This document shows, one piece after another, positions 25,991 to 38,788 of a stretch of 64,000 nucleotides of DNA. The notes beneath the pieces were generated by a model, which was not told the DNA's origin, searched no databases, and saw only the letters and a program-made list of their open reading frames with translations. The position numbers were made by a program, and so were the translations under genes. Source of the DNA: Bugula neritina (lineage: Eukaryota; Bryozoa; Gymnolaemata; Cheilostomatida; Bugulidae); NCBI GenBank assembly GCA_964035545.1, contig OZ037765.1, positions 7,514,698 to 7,578,697 on the forward strand, given 5' to 3'. Every line of letters starts with the position of its first letter. The stretch's first letter is position 1.

Positions 25991-28900
25991 ATGGATGACC
26001 TTCAGATTCCATCTACCTCAAGAGGTTAGCTACAGAAAGTACCACTTTAAAGTTCACAGTTTTTAGACAATACTGTTGCTGCCATTCTTATGCTCATGAT
26101 TGCCAATTTTACACCGTGGCGGCTGCTATAAAATCAACATTTTAAAAGAAAAAGTTTCGTATCCTTATATTATTAATTTTCTGAGAAAGCTGACTTACTA
26201 ATTTTTACAGCATGCTGCTATCACTAGCTGTTGGGATGTTATACAGATAGGCTCTGTTGTTTATGTATAGAGCTATGCGAATCAAATTGCCATATTTTAA
26301 AAACTAATTTATGTTGTCGAAACTTTCATTCAGCAAAAGTGATTTGATAATGTTAAACAAATGAAGGTCTATCTTTGTAATTATAATATGTTTTCGTTTT
26401 GTCATTTATATTATTTTACCTACATTTTATTGCCTGATAAACTTTCTGGTGCTAGCAGGGAATAATCCAGATGAAGATAGTGATAATTCAGACGATGACT
26501 ATCTGGATATATTCGATCAGTTTGTCAGAGATGGCAAAGATATTAGATTTCAGTTGCCTAGCAACAATGCTGCCTTAGTTCTGGGTAAAAACTTAGAGGA
26601 AGTACAGCGCAAGTCGTCTAGTATAAAACGGCACAATACAACTCGGCAAGCCCTTGTACGGAGAAAGTCTACCAAACCTCCAACATTAGGTAAACCACTA
26701 AAAGAAAAAGCTGGATTTAATAGTCAAGTTTGATTGGCAGACATAAATATTTCTTAACCTTTCTAGCTAATGTTTCATCATCAATGCTTTTCTCCCCTCT
26801 CCCCCCCCCCCCCTGTACTTTTTTTTCGCTCTGTTTCTTAAGACAAACTATAAAGTATCACATTGAGTGGCTTTATCTTGAGTGATGCTTTTATTTCATA
26901 TTTCAGCTATCAAAGCTTTAAAGCTCTGACCACACTTGGGCGTTTATCCCTATAACTGTAGATCTTGGCCTATTTAACACAGTTTATTTTGAACTTGGAC
27001 CAGGATACAGTGTTTAAAAAGACCTTTGGTGTACTACCCATGGAGATATAGAACATAATACCTGTTACTTTATCCCATAACCACCTAATTATTACAATTA
27101 CTGCCAGCCCACCCTAAAGTGTCATTCCTTGTAATTATTCAGTTGTATCAGTTATTGTATACCATGTCTGCACTGTCTGTAGCAGTTACAGGCTTACAGC
27201 GTATCATCTTATACAGTACCTACTACATGTAGATGTTATTCATTTTGTTCGAGTATGAGTGTAAAGCAATCTTAAGACTATGAAGTAATTACTTAGTTTT
27301 TTCAATAATAAAAAAGAAATGTTTATCAACACTGTTTTAAATCATGGCTAAGCAACAAATGTAAACAGTGTAGCTTTAGTCAACATATATTGATGTATTT
27401 TTTAGGTTTACTGAAATATTTGTGGCAAATAGATAGTTTCAGTATTTGATATACAATTGATGCATAGACTAGTGATTGGCAGGATGTTAGATATTCACTG
27501 ATGCTTTATGCTAAGCTGGGTGGTATTCTACTGTAGACAGGACAACTAAGCCCACCACAGTCTTCTTAGAGCAGCCAACGGTAGATCTGGATGATGTCGA
27601 CAGCAACGCCGAAGAGTTTGACCATCTTGTATCTACAGAGGATCAGTTCAAGGAGTTGCAGAACATCAGGTGCAATTGTGTGGGCTATGGGTATATCTCC
27701 CCTTCTACTACAAGCTGTGTAGGGGAAGAGCTAATGCTATCACCAATGAGTTGTCATGCTGATTAATATACATCTCATCTAAACATCTTTATATCAGTTT
27801 ACTCAGGTTTTCATTATAAATGTGCACCAAAGTTCATCAGAAGAATAATCATACTAATTTTGCTTTAATTTATGATAATTTGTGTTGAAGGGGATAATTT
27901 TATGGTCTGTGGCATATATTAATAAGCTATTACTCACATATATATCTAATTTGCATATATACCTACGTGTTGTAAACTTCCTAACCTCTTCAACTGCATG
28001 TATGCTTATAATACGAATTAATACAGGCGGCTGTACGCTAAACACTATCCTCGCCGTGCATACAAATGTGGTGCTTCTCCGATTTCGTAAGTCAGCTTGT
28101 GACAGCACTTCTGTATGTTTCAATTGACTCTTTATAACTTTCTGTCTATCATAATATCATAGTCGTCTCTTTGCATGTCCACATGCATATAATCTCACAA
28201 CTACTGTAATTTTCCTTCTAATCAATTATTTAAATCTAATACTGCAAGATGATTATATCTTTTGCAATTGTCAACTATTTTCTGTGTAACAGTTGCTAGT
28301 GCTAAGCTAGTATCATGATGTATGATCTCCTGCATTAACTTGTTATTGTCTTTTATTTTTCTCTACTTTCAATTTTCACAAATATGAGATCTCCAAGTGA
28401 ATAAGGGTTTATCTTGCCTCACGATTGTCAATTCATAATGTCGGAGCTTTACTCGTAGGTCACTTACACTTTCTATGAGCCAGAAGAGAGATTATAGAGA
28501 TCAAGTTAAAAGTTATCATGTCAAAGAACCTTCCGGACTCACTCTGGCTAGGCATGTGGCTAACAAGGTAGAGTTCATTGGTCAATCTAGTTATCTGCGT
28601 AAGGGTAGACTTCTACATATCATATTTCAACATTTACGTCAGCCTATAATATACAAACTCGGGTAACAAATATAAACAGTGCAGTTTTTATAAACATCTG
28701 GATGTAAATTTTTCACATTTGAAAAAATGCAATTTTTTAGTACAGCTTGTTTTCAATGGAACTGGTGATGATAGCAATCGAAGGACCAAGTGTTAGAGTG
28801 ATGTATTGGAATTTGAAAGTGTTTTCAATTTTTAAATAGCAATACTCTATTAGATCCATTTTGCTTTCACTTTCCTTTCACGTATCCACATTATTTCCCA

Positions 28901-29409
28901 CCCCATAGCTCTCCTGTCTCTTACAACACCACCCATAATTTACGAACATAATAGATGCTAACGTCCTTTAGATGAAATTCCCTCTGTTGAAATGTGGGGT
29001 TGTAGCTACTAGATAAATGTTGCCAATACACACAATTAATTGTAGTTCAGCTAAACTGCCCTATCCAAATACCACACGTATTGGCCTATCTATACATATA
29101 AGTTTGAAATATTTGAGTTGGTAAAAGTCTACCTGTTTTCTACACATATTGCATTGTGAGCTCTTGCTAGTACAGTTGTTGTAGGATTATAATTCATTTA
29201 TATCAAGTTTAAAGCTCATTATAATCATGACCAACCAATGTTTTGTCTGCTAACCCTTATCCTTATTGCCTGTGTTTATCCAAAAAAGACAACTCCCAAA
29301 ACATTTTCCGGTGAAACACCTCGCCATTCATGAGTCACTCATCTATGTTTTAGTTTAATATAACTCAGTTTTAACCTACTATATTGTTTCGCACTAGCGA
29401 GCACACGCA

Positions 29410-29442
<33 letters not shown>

Positions 29443-32400
29443 TTTTAGATGTAAACTTTGTCGTTAAGCGAAAGTTGAAAAAATGGGTGGTACTTTAAAT
29501 GCTCAAAAGTTACATGGAAATATGAGAAGTGTTTCAGGGTAGCAACTAGGAAGTCTACTAACTTATAAAATGATTTTAGTGTAACTTTTCTATTACCTTC
29601 TAGCATAACTAAAGACATTGTAAATCCAGAAGCTAACATTTAATGAAATAGTTTATGCCTTGCATCAAGCAACTAGTAAAAGCATTTAGTTTTTTCACAT
29701 TATTCACTCAACGGCATTTCCTAATTACAGATAAACCTTCAGCAGAGACAAGTGTCTTTAAGTGTTTCTAGCTGCTACACTGTTTTTCTAATAGTCCACA
29801 ATAATTTTACAATGAAAAGAAGCTTAGTTGGAATAAAGAAAGGAAAATATGTGACATATATATGCATAGATAAGCCTTTAACCCTACCACTATGTTCTGC
29901 TACACTGTACTTATTGGTGTGGAGTAACTTTCATCCCATATATTATAGAGAGAACAGCAGGTAAGTTCTGCATACCCCCCTCCCTTGTCTGTCTGTATTG
30001 TGGCTTGTTGAGTTACTGGTGAGTTGGCCTTTGCGGTAGTGGCCTGAGGCTAGGGCATTGCATGCTAGAGGCCAGTGATTAGGTGAATTAACACAATTCT
30101 CTGCTTTACAGCTAACCCTCACTCTATCTTTATGTTGTTCAGTTACAATTTTCCAGTAAGTAATGGAGCATCATGGCACATTTTTATGGTGAAAACAGTT
30201 TAAGAAATAAATATGATATTGGTAGGTGGGCATTTGATGAAGTACTATTAAATAATTTACACTTGGGGTTGTGTTTTTACTTAATAGAAATGGATGAAAA
30301 TTAGGAATAACGTGAGTGAGTTTTCACATTACACTGACATATGGAGAGGTACTTTGAAGGAGATAGAAGGTTAGTTCTATTGTATTATATTCAGCGCTAT
30401 GTTATACAGCATGACTGTGTCTATACATGCTGTCACTATACTTATACATCTTTGTTATTCTTTAATTTCAAACTAATGTTCATGCTTTTATATTATGTTG
30501 TTTGTTTATTGCACTGCTGCCAAAGCTAGTTCCAAATTTGATTTTTGGTTAAGATGTAAGGTCTACCACCACTACTACCACCACTACTAAAGCTGCTACT
30601 ATTACTATTACTACTGCTGCTGCTGCTACTACTAATACTACTGCTACTACTAATACTGCTACTACTGTGTATGCATTCCGTGTTGGCAGGTCAGTTTGGA
30701 GCCGGCATCATGGAATACTTCAAACTTGTAAAATGGATGGTGTTTCTCAACCTCTTACTCTGCACCCCTATGCTGCTCATTATTATACCACAGTTCACTC
30801 TAGAGCCTTTTTCATTTGATGAGAGATTCGTCTCTGCCAATGTTTCATCTCTTCCATCAACCTTTACTAATTGTATGTATGAAAATTGTCAACTTTTCCA
30901 AAAGTTAGATTTGTTGCAACAATTTCCACATAGAAAGGAATTAATGAGATTTCAAAACAGCAAATGTTTGTGTGGTAGTGTTTTAAGTATTGCATTTTGC
31001 AATCTTTTTTCATGTTTTCAATTTGTCCTACTTGTATTTTTCTATTTTTCTTTTATATGGTTTTTAAATGTTTCAGCGTCAAATGCAACTTCATTTTCCT
31101 TAACCTCTACTGATTCACCTGTTGATATTTCCGGGACACTTGCTGAGCGTCTCGACCAGCTAAACAGTCTTGTGCATGACCATGAGCTGGCTAAAAACTG
31201 TACTTCAGTTTACATAGACTATCTCAGTACTTCGGATTCAGCCTGGTATATAAACGTATTGGATTTCGTTCAAGGCACGGTAGGTACTGCTGCATTGTTT
31301 TATTTTCTATTTAGCTGAAATTTATCACTTTCCAAAGTTTAATCAACTCTACAGCATCTACACAACAATTTATTTAACTTTTACACTCTTCACGGGCATA
31401 TCTGGTAGTAAGGCGAAAGTTGACATGAGTTTTGTGACATCCTTTCTGTTATAGTAATGAAGATTGTCAGTGAATGGCCCTTTCTTGATTAGCAGAGTTT
31501 ACCAATTTTAATATTAACTTTAGATTTATCCAATATTGTGCCTGTCTAAATGATTTTAGAGGTCAATTTAAAAATGTTCAACCAATATGTTCTATCAATG
31601 TGTTGGTTGAACTTTAAGCTAACCATGATTATTTGACTGTTACAGGGGATGTTTGAATATACTCCATTGTTTTATGGTTATTATTTCAACAAAACCTCTG
31701 GCATTGGTGGCAATATCAACTATCCACTCTATAACACTTCTGTGGCATATGCAATGGCTACAGCATTGTTCTTTATTATTAGTCTCGTATTTATTGTTGT
31801 TAGGTAAGTTTTTACTAATATTTTTTATTTATTTTCTGTGTTATAAACATTTATATTAGCTTTCTTTGCTGTTTATGCCAGTTCATAAAGGTTGGCGTCG
31901 GCTTATATCTGAACAAAACATGGAGTTAGATATTTATAACAGCAGTGTTTAGACAACTGCAGTACAGAAATTGTTTTATTGTAGCACTTCTTCAGGGCTG
32001 GAAGACAATCTGTTAGCTGATAAACTGGTCTACTATAAGTCTATTAACCAAGTCTTTGCAGGCTGGGATTTCGGATTATATAAAGAGAAAGCAGCTCGGG
32101 TGAAGAAATCTCTCATTAGGCTTGAAATAATGGTGAGGGAATAGAAATAGAGTGGTCTTGGAAACTGGTGGTGATATTCATAGTTTGTAGATAATCGCAG
32201 CAAACATTACTCTGATATTTCTTTGTATGTGAACAGAGAGACCTGGCGGAGAGGAAGAGATCAGAGAAGTATCAGAACAGAACTCAGTCTAAGAGGTGCA
32301 CCATATACATGATACGTATAGCTATCAACTTGCTGGTTATACTGGTGTTGTGTGGTTGTGCTGCGGCAGTCTACTTCTCACAAACAGCATCCGATGAAAG

Positions 32401-35400
32401 AGTGAGAATCTCACAGTATACAATTTTTACTTCTTTTTTACTTATATTTCATGCTTAACATTGTAAAACTGTCAAGCTCTGAATAACTGTGGGGGTTATT
32501 TTCATATCTATTCAACTTTTAAAATTTTTTGTTATACTCCGTGGAATCAACAGGAAGATTCAGAACTTTTTTATTTGTGCAAGAGGGTTTTGCCATGATG
32601 TTTCCAAGTTGTGATGATGGTATTAATTCATTAATGTTATTTGTTGGCCATATGTTATGAGAATTACAGGGAGCAGCTGTGGTTTAGTGGTTAGAGGGTT
32701 AGCATGGTAAACATGAGGTCAGTGGTTCGTGTCTTACACTGGCGGTGATGTTAGGAAGAGCATCCAGTCATAATTGCTCCTGTGCCCCATCTGAATAAGT
32801 CCTTAGCCTGCTTTAAAAAAACTTTTCATCATGGGTTCTCACAGGGATAGCAACAATAACCCTGTCTGAGTTGTTAAGGTGTAAAAAATACACCAATCAA
32901 AGTGTTGTGGTGACCTAGATAACAACATATCCTGTTTATGTTAAAGCTGCTACAGACAACCTCTAGACAATCCTCATCCGCTGTTGCTGCCTTCACTGAC
33001 CTGGTCTGGCAGTACCTCCCCTCTGTCCTCATCACAGTAATGTACGCTATATTCCCGGGCATCTTCAAGAGCTTGGCAAAGCTTGAGAGATATTATCCAG
33101 CCACCGAGCAGAACGTCACTATTGCTAGGTTTGTGCTTTGTAGCTGTCGTCCAATAGTAAAAGTTCAAGACAAATTTCATACTTTTTGTTGTAGAAGGAT
33201 TTGGTGTAATGTTGTCACATATAAATTTCAATTTTTTTTGTTTAAAATTTTTGTCTAAAATTATTGAGTAAGTTTGGATTACCTTGTTGTGAATTCTTTT
33301 TTTCAGACTTTCATGTTTAGTGTGTTTTATTTATAGTTTTTTCTAATTATACAGTGTTTTCTTTCAGTGTTATCTCTCTCTAGTGTCAGACCTGTTACTA
33401 GTATCGCTGTTGCATGTATTCTAGGATAGTGTTGTTGAGATTAGGCACCGTCTTTCTTTTACTTTTACCTATCTACATCGATGTCATGCAATGTGATATT
33501 GAGCATAAGGCCGACATATGTGGTAACTGCCAAAATATATATGTAAGTACTGCTAAATAATCTTTTTATGTATTGGTGTACAGCATACACATGTTATGTT
33601 GTTAATTTCTCAAAGTTTTGTTGCTTTCACTTGATAATTTTAAAATAATATGCTAATATAACATGTTCAATATTGTATCACCAAGTTATAGCTCCAGTGT
33701 CCAGTTTGTAAAGTAACTTGTATGTGAACACCGGTGATGTTGTAGTGTTGGGAGACATTTATTGGACAACAGATCTACAAGCTTGTGCTTCTGGATTTTT
33801 TTGTCATTGTGGGAGTCGTCTTTCTAGTAGAGTTTCCTCGAAAGTAAGTTAATAGTTTTTTAATGAGCTATATTTCTTTATTTGTTTAAACTCTCTCTTT
33901 AACAAAAATAGTAGTCATATCACTGTATGATCTCATATGGGCGTTCAGTTATTTTACAATTTATTAAACTGTGCTCAGCCTGTTTCAATTATAATTAAAT
34001 GAATATTTATGTGAATTCCTCACTCATGGTAATCTGTAGAGCGATTTGGAAGAAGTACCACAGAAGTAATAAAGTTATAGCGTATATTGGACAAGAGGAG
34101 TTTGATATCCCTGTCAATGTTATGGACATGGTGTACACACAAACTCTATGCTGGCTCGGCTCCTTCTACAGTCCTCTTCTTCCATTCATCACATTTTTTA
34201 AAGTTATTATATTTTTCTTTGTTAGAAAGGTAAAAATCCCATCACTTTGGAACTTATTAGATTTTTTTCATTCATTTCTTTGATTTTCACAATTATTTCT
34301 GATTTCAATTATAAAATATTCATGTTCTAATTTCTTGGTATACAAAGTTTTGTAAAGTTGAGCTGTGTGTTGCAAAACTGTTTTGCTGAGTTAGTAAAGT
34401 TTTCTGTAACTTTTGTAGCTTTCTCTCTTTCACAATCAAAAACCTGCCGTCTCACCTTATGGGGCATCTAGTATGAATTTGTTCTTCAAGTGTGTGTTAA
34501 CCCTAGCCTTTTTCATAGCCATTCTCGGAGTAGGCGTGTCAGTGGGAGTGTGAGTATAATTATTACTATTCTAGAATTATTTATGTATCTATATCACTTT
34601 TTACCAATCGGATGTTAAGGACTCTTTTACAAATTCGATTGAGATCACTGGTGTAAAAGTTCAGTTGAAGAAGTTTTTTGTGGTATTTGGAAAATATGAA
34701 CAACATAAAAGTCAGCTGGCCTATGAATTTCAGCTTGGCAATTTTCAACAGAAAGTGTATTTTATGCAATATGTTTTGCTAGATAATATGAAAGCAGATT
34801 TTTTTTTACAAAAAACACCTCTTAGACTTGAAACCAATAAATTTCTGTATAACCTAAATTAAAATATATCAGGCACATTGCATCATCACTGATCAGGCCA
34901 CTTTGCTGAATACCATAAACTTATATGATTTAACAAGTACATTTGGCTGGTTTTAGTTGTAGCATACTTCTACTAGCAATATAAATCATGTAAAAACTTC
35001 CATTAAAATTGAAATTATTGTAATACAATTGCAGTAATAATCAAATGATTTTCAACCATCACTGCATACCCTTAATTTGGCTTAAATTAGCTTTCAAAGC
35101 TTTAAACTGTCTTGTTGTCATTTAACATTTTCTAATTGTGTATTAAGCTGCACACTTGATAGTCTGCTGCTGTTGGTGAGTTGCTCGGACTAATAGATTA
35201 GGATGTGAAATGTTGTAGTGTCACCCCTTCCAGATCCTGTGGTCCATTCCGTACACACAGTACCATTAATCAAGTTAGAGGGGGTGCCCCTGATGAGCCC
35301 TACACGATATTCGGTGCAGTTGCTGAAAGCATGCTTCTACTACCAGAGTTTCCTAGAAATGCTATCACCTTTCTGGCTTCTGGACCCTTGCTAGCTGCTC

Positions 35401-36553
35401 TCATAGTCAGCCTAGTGTAAGGAAGATATTTCATGTATATCAATTTCACGGAGCATTTAGGAGCCTCATAGAGCCCGAACTTTGTGCTAAACATTTCTCA
35501 GCTTTAAATACCACGTTTTATTCGACCTATTTAATTTTATTCCGCTTTATTTAAATTGACTCATGCTTGTTAGATACTTAGTTTCACTGTTGAAGTAATT
35601 TATAATTGGTATAAATAATAATTGTTTATAATAAATAATTTAATATAAGTTTATTATTTTATGATATTCTTTAAACACATATGTATAACATTTGCAGGTT
35701 GGTGATTTATATATATGCAGCAAGGGCTTCAGGGCAGAAGAGGCTAGTTGAGTTACTGAGGGATACTCTGAAGAGAGTAAGTCATGCATTTAGTCACAGT
35801 TACAATTTATGCATGTAGTCACAGTTACAAGTTATGCCTGTAGTCACAGTTACAAGTTATGCATTTAGTCACAGTTACAAGTTATGTATGTAGTCACAGT
35901 TACAAACACCAAATTTGTTAATTTGGTGTGTGGCTGCTTTTGCTTGAAATAATTGTACAAAAGATCATTTTCAATTTTTTGTTAATTGAGGTGACAAAAA
36001 TTTTAAATAAAAATTATTATAATACCTAAAATTATAGCATGGAAAAGAAACGGACGAATATCTAAAAATACATTACACTTCTATGAAATGTTGTTACCCC
36101 ATTGGATGAGAAAGTTTCCAGTTATAATAAATGTCTCAAATTTTGAAAGCAATAATTTTAAGATTAAATATTCAATTATAATTTTAAAATTTTTGATTGA
36201 AACTTTGATAAATATTTGGCATATTTAGCCTAGGGCCACACGGTGCGTATTTGAAATCACAAGTAGCAAAGGTGTCCACTGTAGCGTCGTGAGTTTTGTG
36301 AACTGTTATATTTGGGTTAGATGCTAGCCTAAATGGGAAATTTAGGCTAGCATCTAACTGGGAAGCGTCTATCTGGAATAATTTGAGTTTTTGTTCCAGT
36401 GTTCGGTGTATAGTTGAATATTTATATTTACAATATCAAATTCACATTTGTTATTTGTGTATTTTACAGGAAGAAAAAGATAAGCATTGGCTGCTTAGCA
36501 AAGTAAACAAAACTTTGAGAAGAGAGCTTTCAGCCAAACCAGTTTACAGATAA
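25991..36553 (+). CDS. TMC: Transmembrane channel-like (TMC) protein
   Basis: A multi-pass membrane protein of the TMC family, ion-channel relatives of the anoctamins. Exons: 25991-26024, 26459-26689, 27537-27669, 28027-28086, 28459-28567, 30288-30369, 30690-30872, 31077-31279, 31646-31803, 31985-32132, 32237-32401, 32947-33128, 33425-33542, 33746-33843, 34040-34229, 34419-34549, 35219-35416, 35698-35776 and 36470-36553. All phases agree; 861 residues. The N-terminus is acidic (DEDSDNSDDDYLD). Family marks are LSMSQKRDYRDQV, WRGTLKEIEG, FGAGIMEYF, VQGTGMFEYTPLFYGYY, VFAGWDFGL, YLPSVLIT, the TMC signature CWETFIGQQIYKL, EFDIPVNVMDMVYTQTL and SRSCGPFR. About ten hydrophobic segments are seen. 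Reading through 30873-31076 instead of splicing also keeps the frame (929 residues). The acceptor at 32947 could be 32956. I cannot assign a vertebrate TMC number. Confidence 0.95.
29401..29441. repeat. (CA)n microsatellite
   Basis: ACGCACGCGC leading into an uninterrupted CA run, in the TMC intron between 28567 and 30288. Confidence 0.95.
30565..30666. repeat. (CTA/CTG)n trinucleotide tract
   Basis: About 100 bp of CTACTACCACC, then CTGCTGCTGCTACTACTAATA, ending about 25 bp before the acceptor of the exon starting at 30690. It is pyrimidine-poor for a polypyrimidine tract, so it may matter for splicing; that is inference. Confidence 0.85.
30873..31076 (+). other. In-frame open intron (possible exitron) in TMC
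   Basis: 204 nt (68 codons) with no stop in the gene's frame, bounded by a good donor (T|GTATGT) and acceptor (TTTTTAAATGTTTCAG), phase 1 on both sides. If read through it adds a Cys/Phe-rich hydrophobic stretch (CFQFVLLVFFYFSFIWFL). TMC proteins normally have an extracellular loop here, so splicing is the simpler reading. Confidence 0.7.
32668..32835 (+). mobile_element. tRNA-derived SINE
   Basis: A tRNA-like head with an A box (TGGTTTAGTGG at about 32680) and a degraded B box (GGTTCGTGTC at about 32725), followed by a tail with GTTAGGAAGAGCATCCAGTC and an A-rich end (TTTAAAAAAAC). This is the layout of animal tRNA-SINEs. It does not fold into a complete tRNA, so it is not a tRNA gene. It lies in a TMC intron. 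Confidence 0.75.
35781..35906. repeat. 25-bp tandem repeat, five copies
   Basis: Unit TAGTCACAGTTACAAGTTAT plus five bases (GCATT, GCATG, GCCTG, GTATG variants), starting within a few bases of the exon end at 35776, in the last TMC intron but one. Confidence 0.9.
36316..36358. repeat. Perfect 19-bp hairpin in the last TMC intron
   Basis: Arm 36316-36334 (GTTAGATGCTAGCCTAAAT), loop GGGAA, arm 36340-36358 exactly complementary. No other transposon ends are visible around it. Confidence 0.85.
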
Positions 36554-36747
36554 AAATACTGCTGTCAAATATGCTGCTTAATATAGTGCAACATTTTCTG
36601 TTTAATAGCTGTGAATCTCTACAATACTGCTTACTTTTTATTATTAAATTATTTAATTTTTTTTTGTAGGTGTTCAAGCTTATTATTTGAATTATATCCA
36701 GCTGTTGCTGGTTAAGCATATACTTTGGTGTTTTTATAATTCTATTT

Positions 36748-36753
36748 AATAAA
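36748..36753 (+). terminator. TMC polyadenylation signal AATAAA
   Basis: A canonical AATAAA about 195 nt after the TAA stop at 36551-36553. A second AATAAA follows near 36788. Confidence 0.55.
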
Positions 36754-38788
36754 TATTTATTTTTACACAATACATGCAGTTGTTAAGAATAAATTAACTC
36801 AATTTAAAAATTAAGTGTGATTTATAAAGTTTTCTAAACTCTACTAAGTTAATTTCTGTTTGCATCAAGGATACAATTACACAGTGTTGAACTATTGTTT
36901 CTAACAACATTCAGTAGGCATAAATAAATTTCTTAGCAACTTCTTTTGTACATTTGAGTGGATAACTATTTTGCAAATTTCTCACTTTGCAGGGCTATAA
37001 TAACTTATTGTCAATTGGTTTCTATCTTTAACCAAGGCTCTTTTAATAATGTGTGGCCATGACTGTTGTGTATACTTGTTTAAAATAGTACGTGGATTGC
37101 ATAGGAAATTATTTTAGGTTTGTTATTACCACAAATCTAGTTTAGTTTGAGAAACTTGTAATAGAGCAGACACATAACCTGTGTTGTCAGATTACAAAAT
37201 TTAGTGACTCGCCTTAATTATATGTTGATGCAAAGAATAGATTAATTTTAGAATTGCACGTCCAGCTATTGAAAAAAGCACTGCATGCATGTGTCTTGCA
37301 AGTCTGTGAAGGTCAGCTCCTTAGATGGTGAAAAGAGCTTTATAGTTTGAGTAGTTATTGTGTAGTGCTCAACTTATGTAAATGCTGGTAATTGCAGTGT
37401 TTATTTTTTAATTCTCCATAATCTCCTCTACCATCACATAACAGTTAACAGTTTTGTTAGTGGACAACTACATATATGTTACTATTGTACTGTAAGGAAT
37501 TAGTCTGTAATTACTTGAGTTGTCTAACCATTCATTATACCAGCTTACATTACGGGTGTCACACCTGCCCCTCCCCCCCCCCTTCCTACAGACAAAGAAC
37601 CTCCAGCTATGAACAGAGCTGTGTGATGTATTTTATACTGACAACTTTTCTTACTTGCACTAAGGAACCTATATCTGTACTAACACAGACTAAACAGATT
37701 GCTGGTGTTGTCTCCCCAATTGGATACAGAAATAAGGCAAAATCCTCAACACAACTCAATTATAGATAGGTGATTTCATCATCACCTAGCCCTGGATGTC
37801 AAAAATAATGAAGATTTTTGTTTATGCGTTTATTTCTAATTATTTGCTAGTTTAATAGCAATTAGGTAAGATAGCATATGTTCAAATCACTGGCTTGTTC
37901 TTGGGTCCCTCAGTACTATACTGTGGCAATTAAAATATTATTATTATACAGGACAAAAATTGACTATACATCAAGTACAGCCTTAATTTATTCAGTAGCA
38001 AAGTATAAATATAAGCTAATCTTGCTTGTACACAATTTTGCATTGGCTTTTTGTTTGTTATATTCAGCTGTTTTTTTAACTTTTTATTTTAAGCATCTTT
38101 GGTTAACAGGTCTATAGCTACATCGTCTATAAAACAAATTTTAAGAATATTATAGTAGCGGTGCAACAGTTTTTGCAATACGAATATCTAAAAAAACATA
38201 TAAGACCACCATAAAGCCGAATATATGGCACAGAAAATACATGTTTTATCATTACTTTACATAGGTATATAAAAACTGAGCTAACAAAATATTCTAATAT
38301 TCGTGAAAGTAAAATAATACTATATTACCATTTAACAAAATGGATGAGCAACAAGGATTGAATTTGCCTCTGTGGCTGTTAGAATTTTAACTTATGACAA
38401 TCAACCTGTGGCCATAGTCCAATATTATTGTATGCGACCAACACAGATCACACTGCAAATATCACAAATTATGTTTATATTATGCAAATTAGTTAAATAA
38501 CTATGGTAATTTTATGCATTTGTATTAACCAAATTTTTTGGAACAGCCTTGGTCTGGCTTAGTAACCACAAAGTCAGTGGTCTGCTCCCTCGTAAAGTCA
38601 TTGGTGAAGTTAAAAAAGACATTTGCTCCTTTGCCACAACGGAACAAAATTATCAGTAGGTACCCTACGTCTTTTTCCTTAGGGCTTCTTGCAGGGATGG
38701 AGACTATAAACATATATGAGTTTCTACCTATGTTCTGTGGGCTTTAGGGTTCCTAGTCCTAGTTGGCATTTATAATTTAGGATAGGTA
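36754..38788. other. Intergenic, no gene recognised
   Basis: AT-rich. It includes a poly-C tract near 37568-37580 and small open frames (37476-37769, 37878-38117) whose composition follows the background and which show no domain or splice support. Confidence 0.5.

Noticed and set aside
30021-30090. Possible second tRNA-like SINE piece
   Set aside because: Only a loose A-box resemblance, no B box or tail.
32680-32735. Possible tRNA gene
   Set aside because: A and B boxes are present but the acceptor stem and anticodon arm cannot be formed; it is a SINE head.
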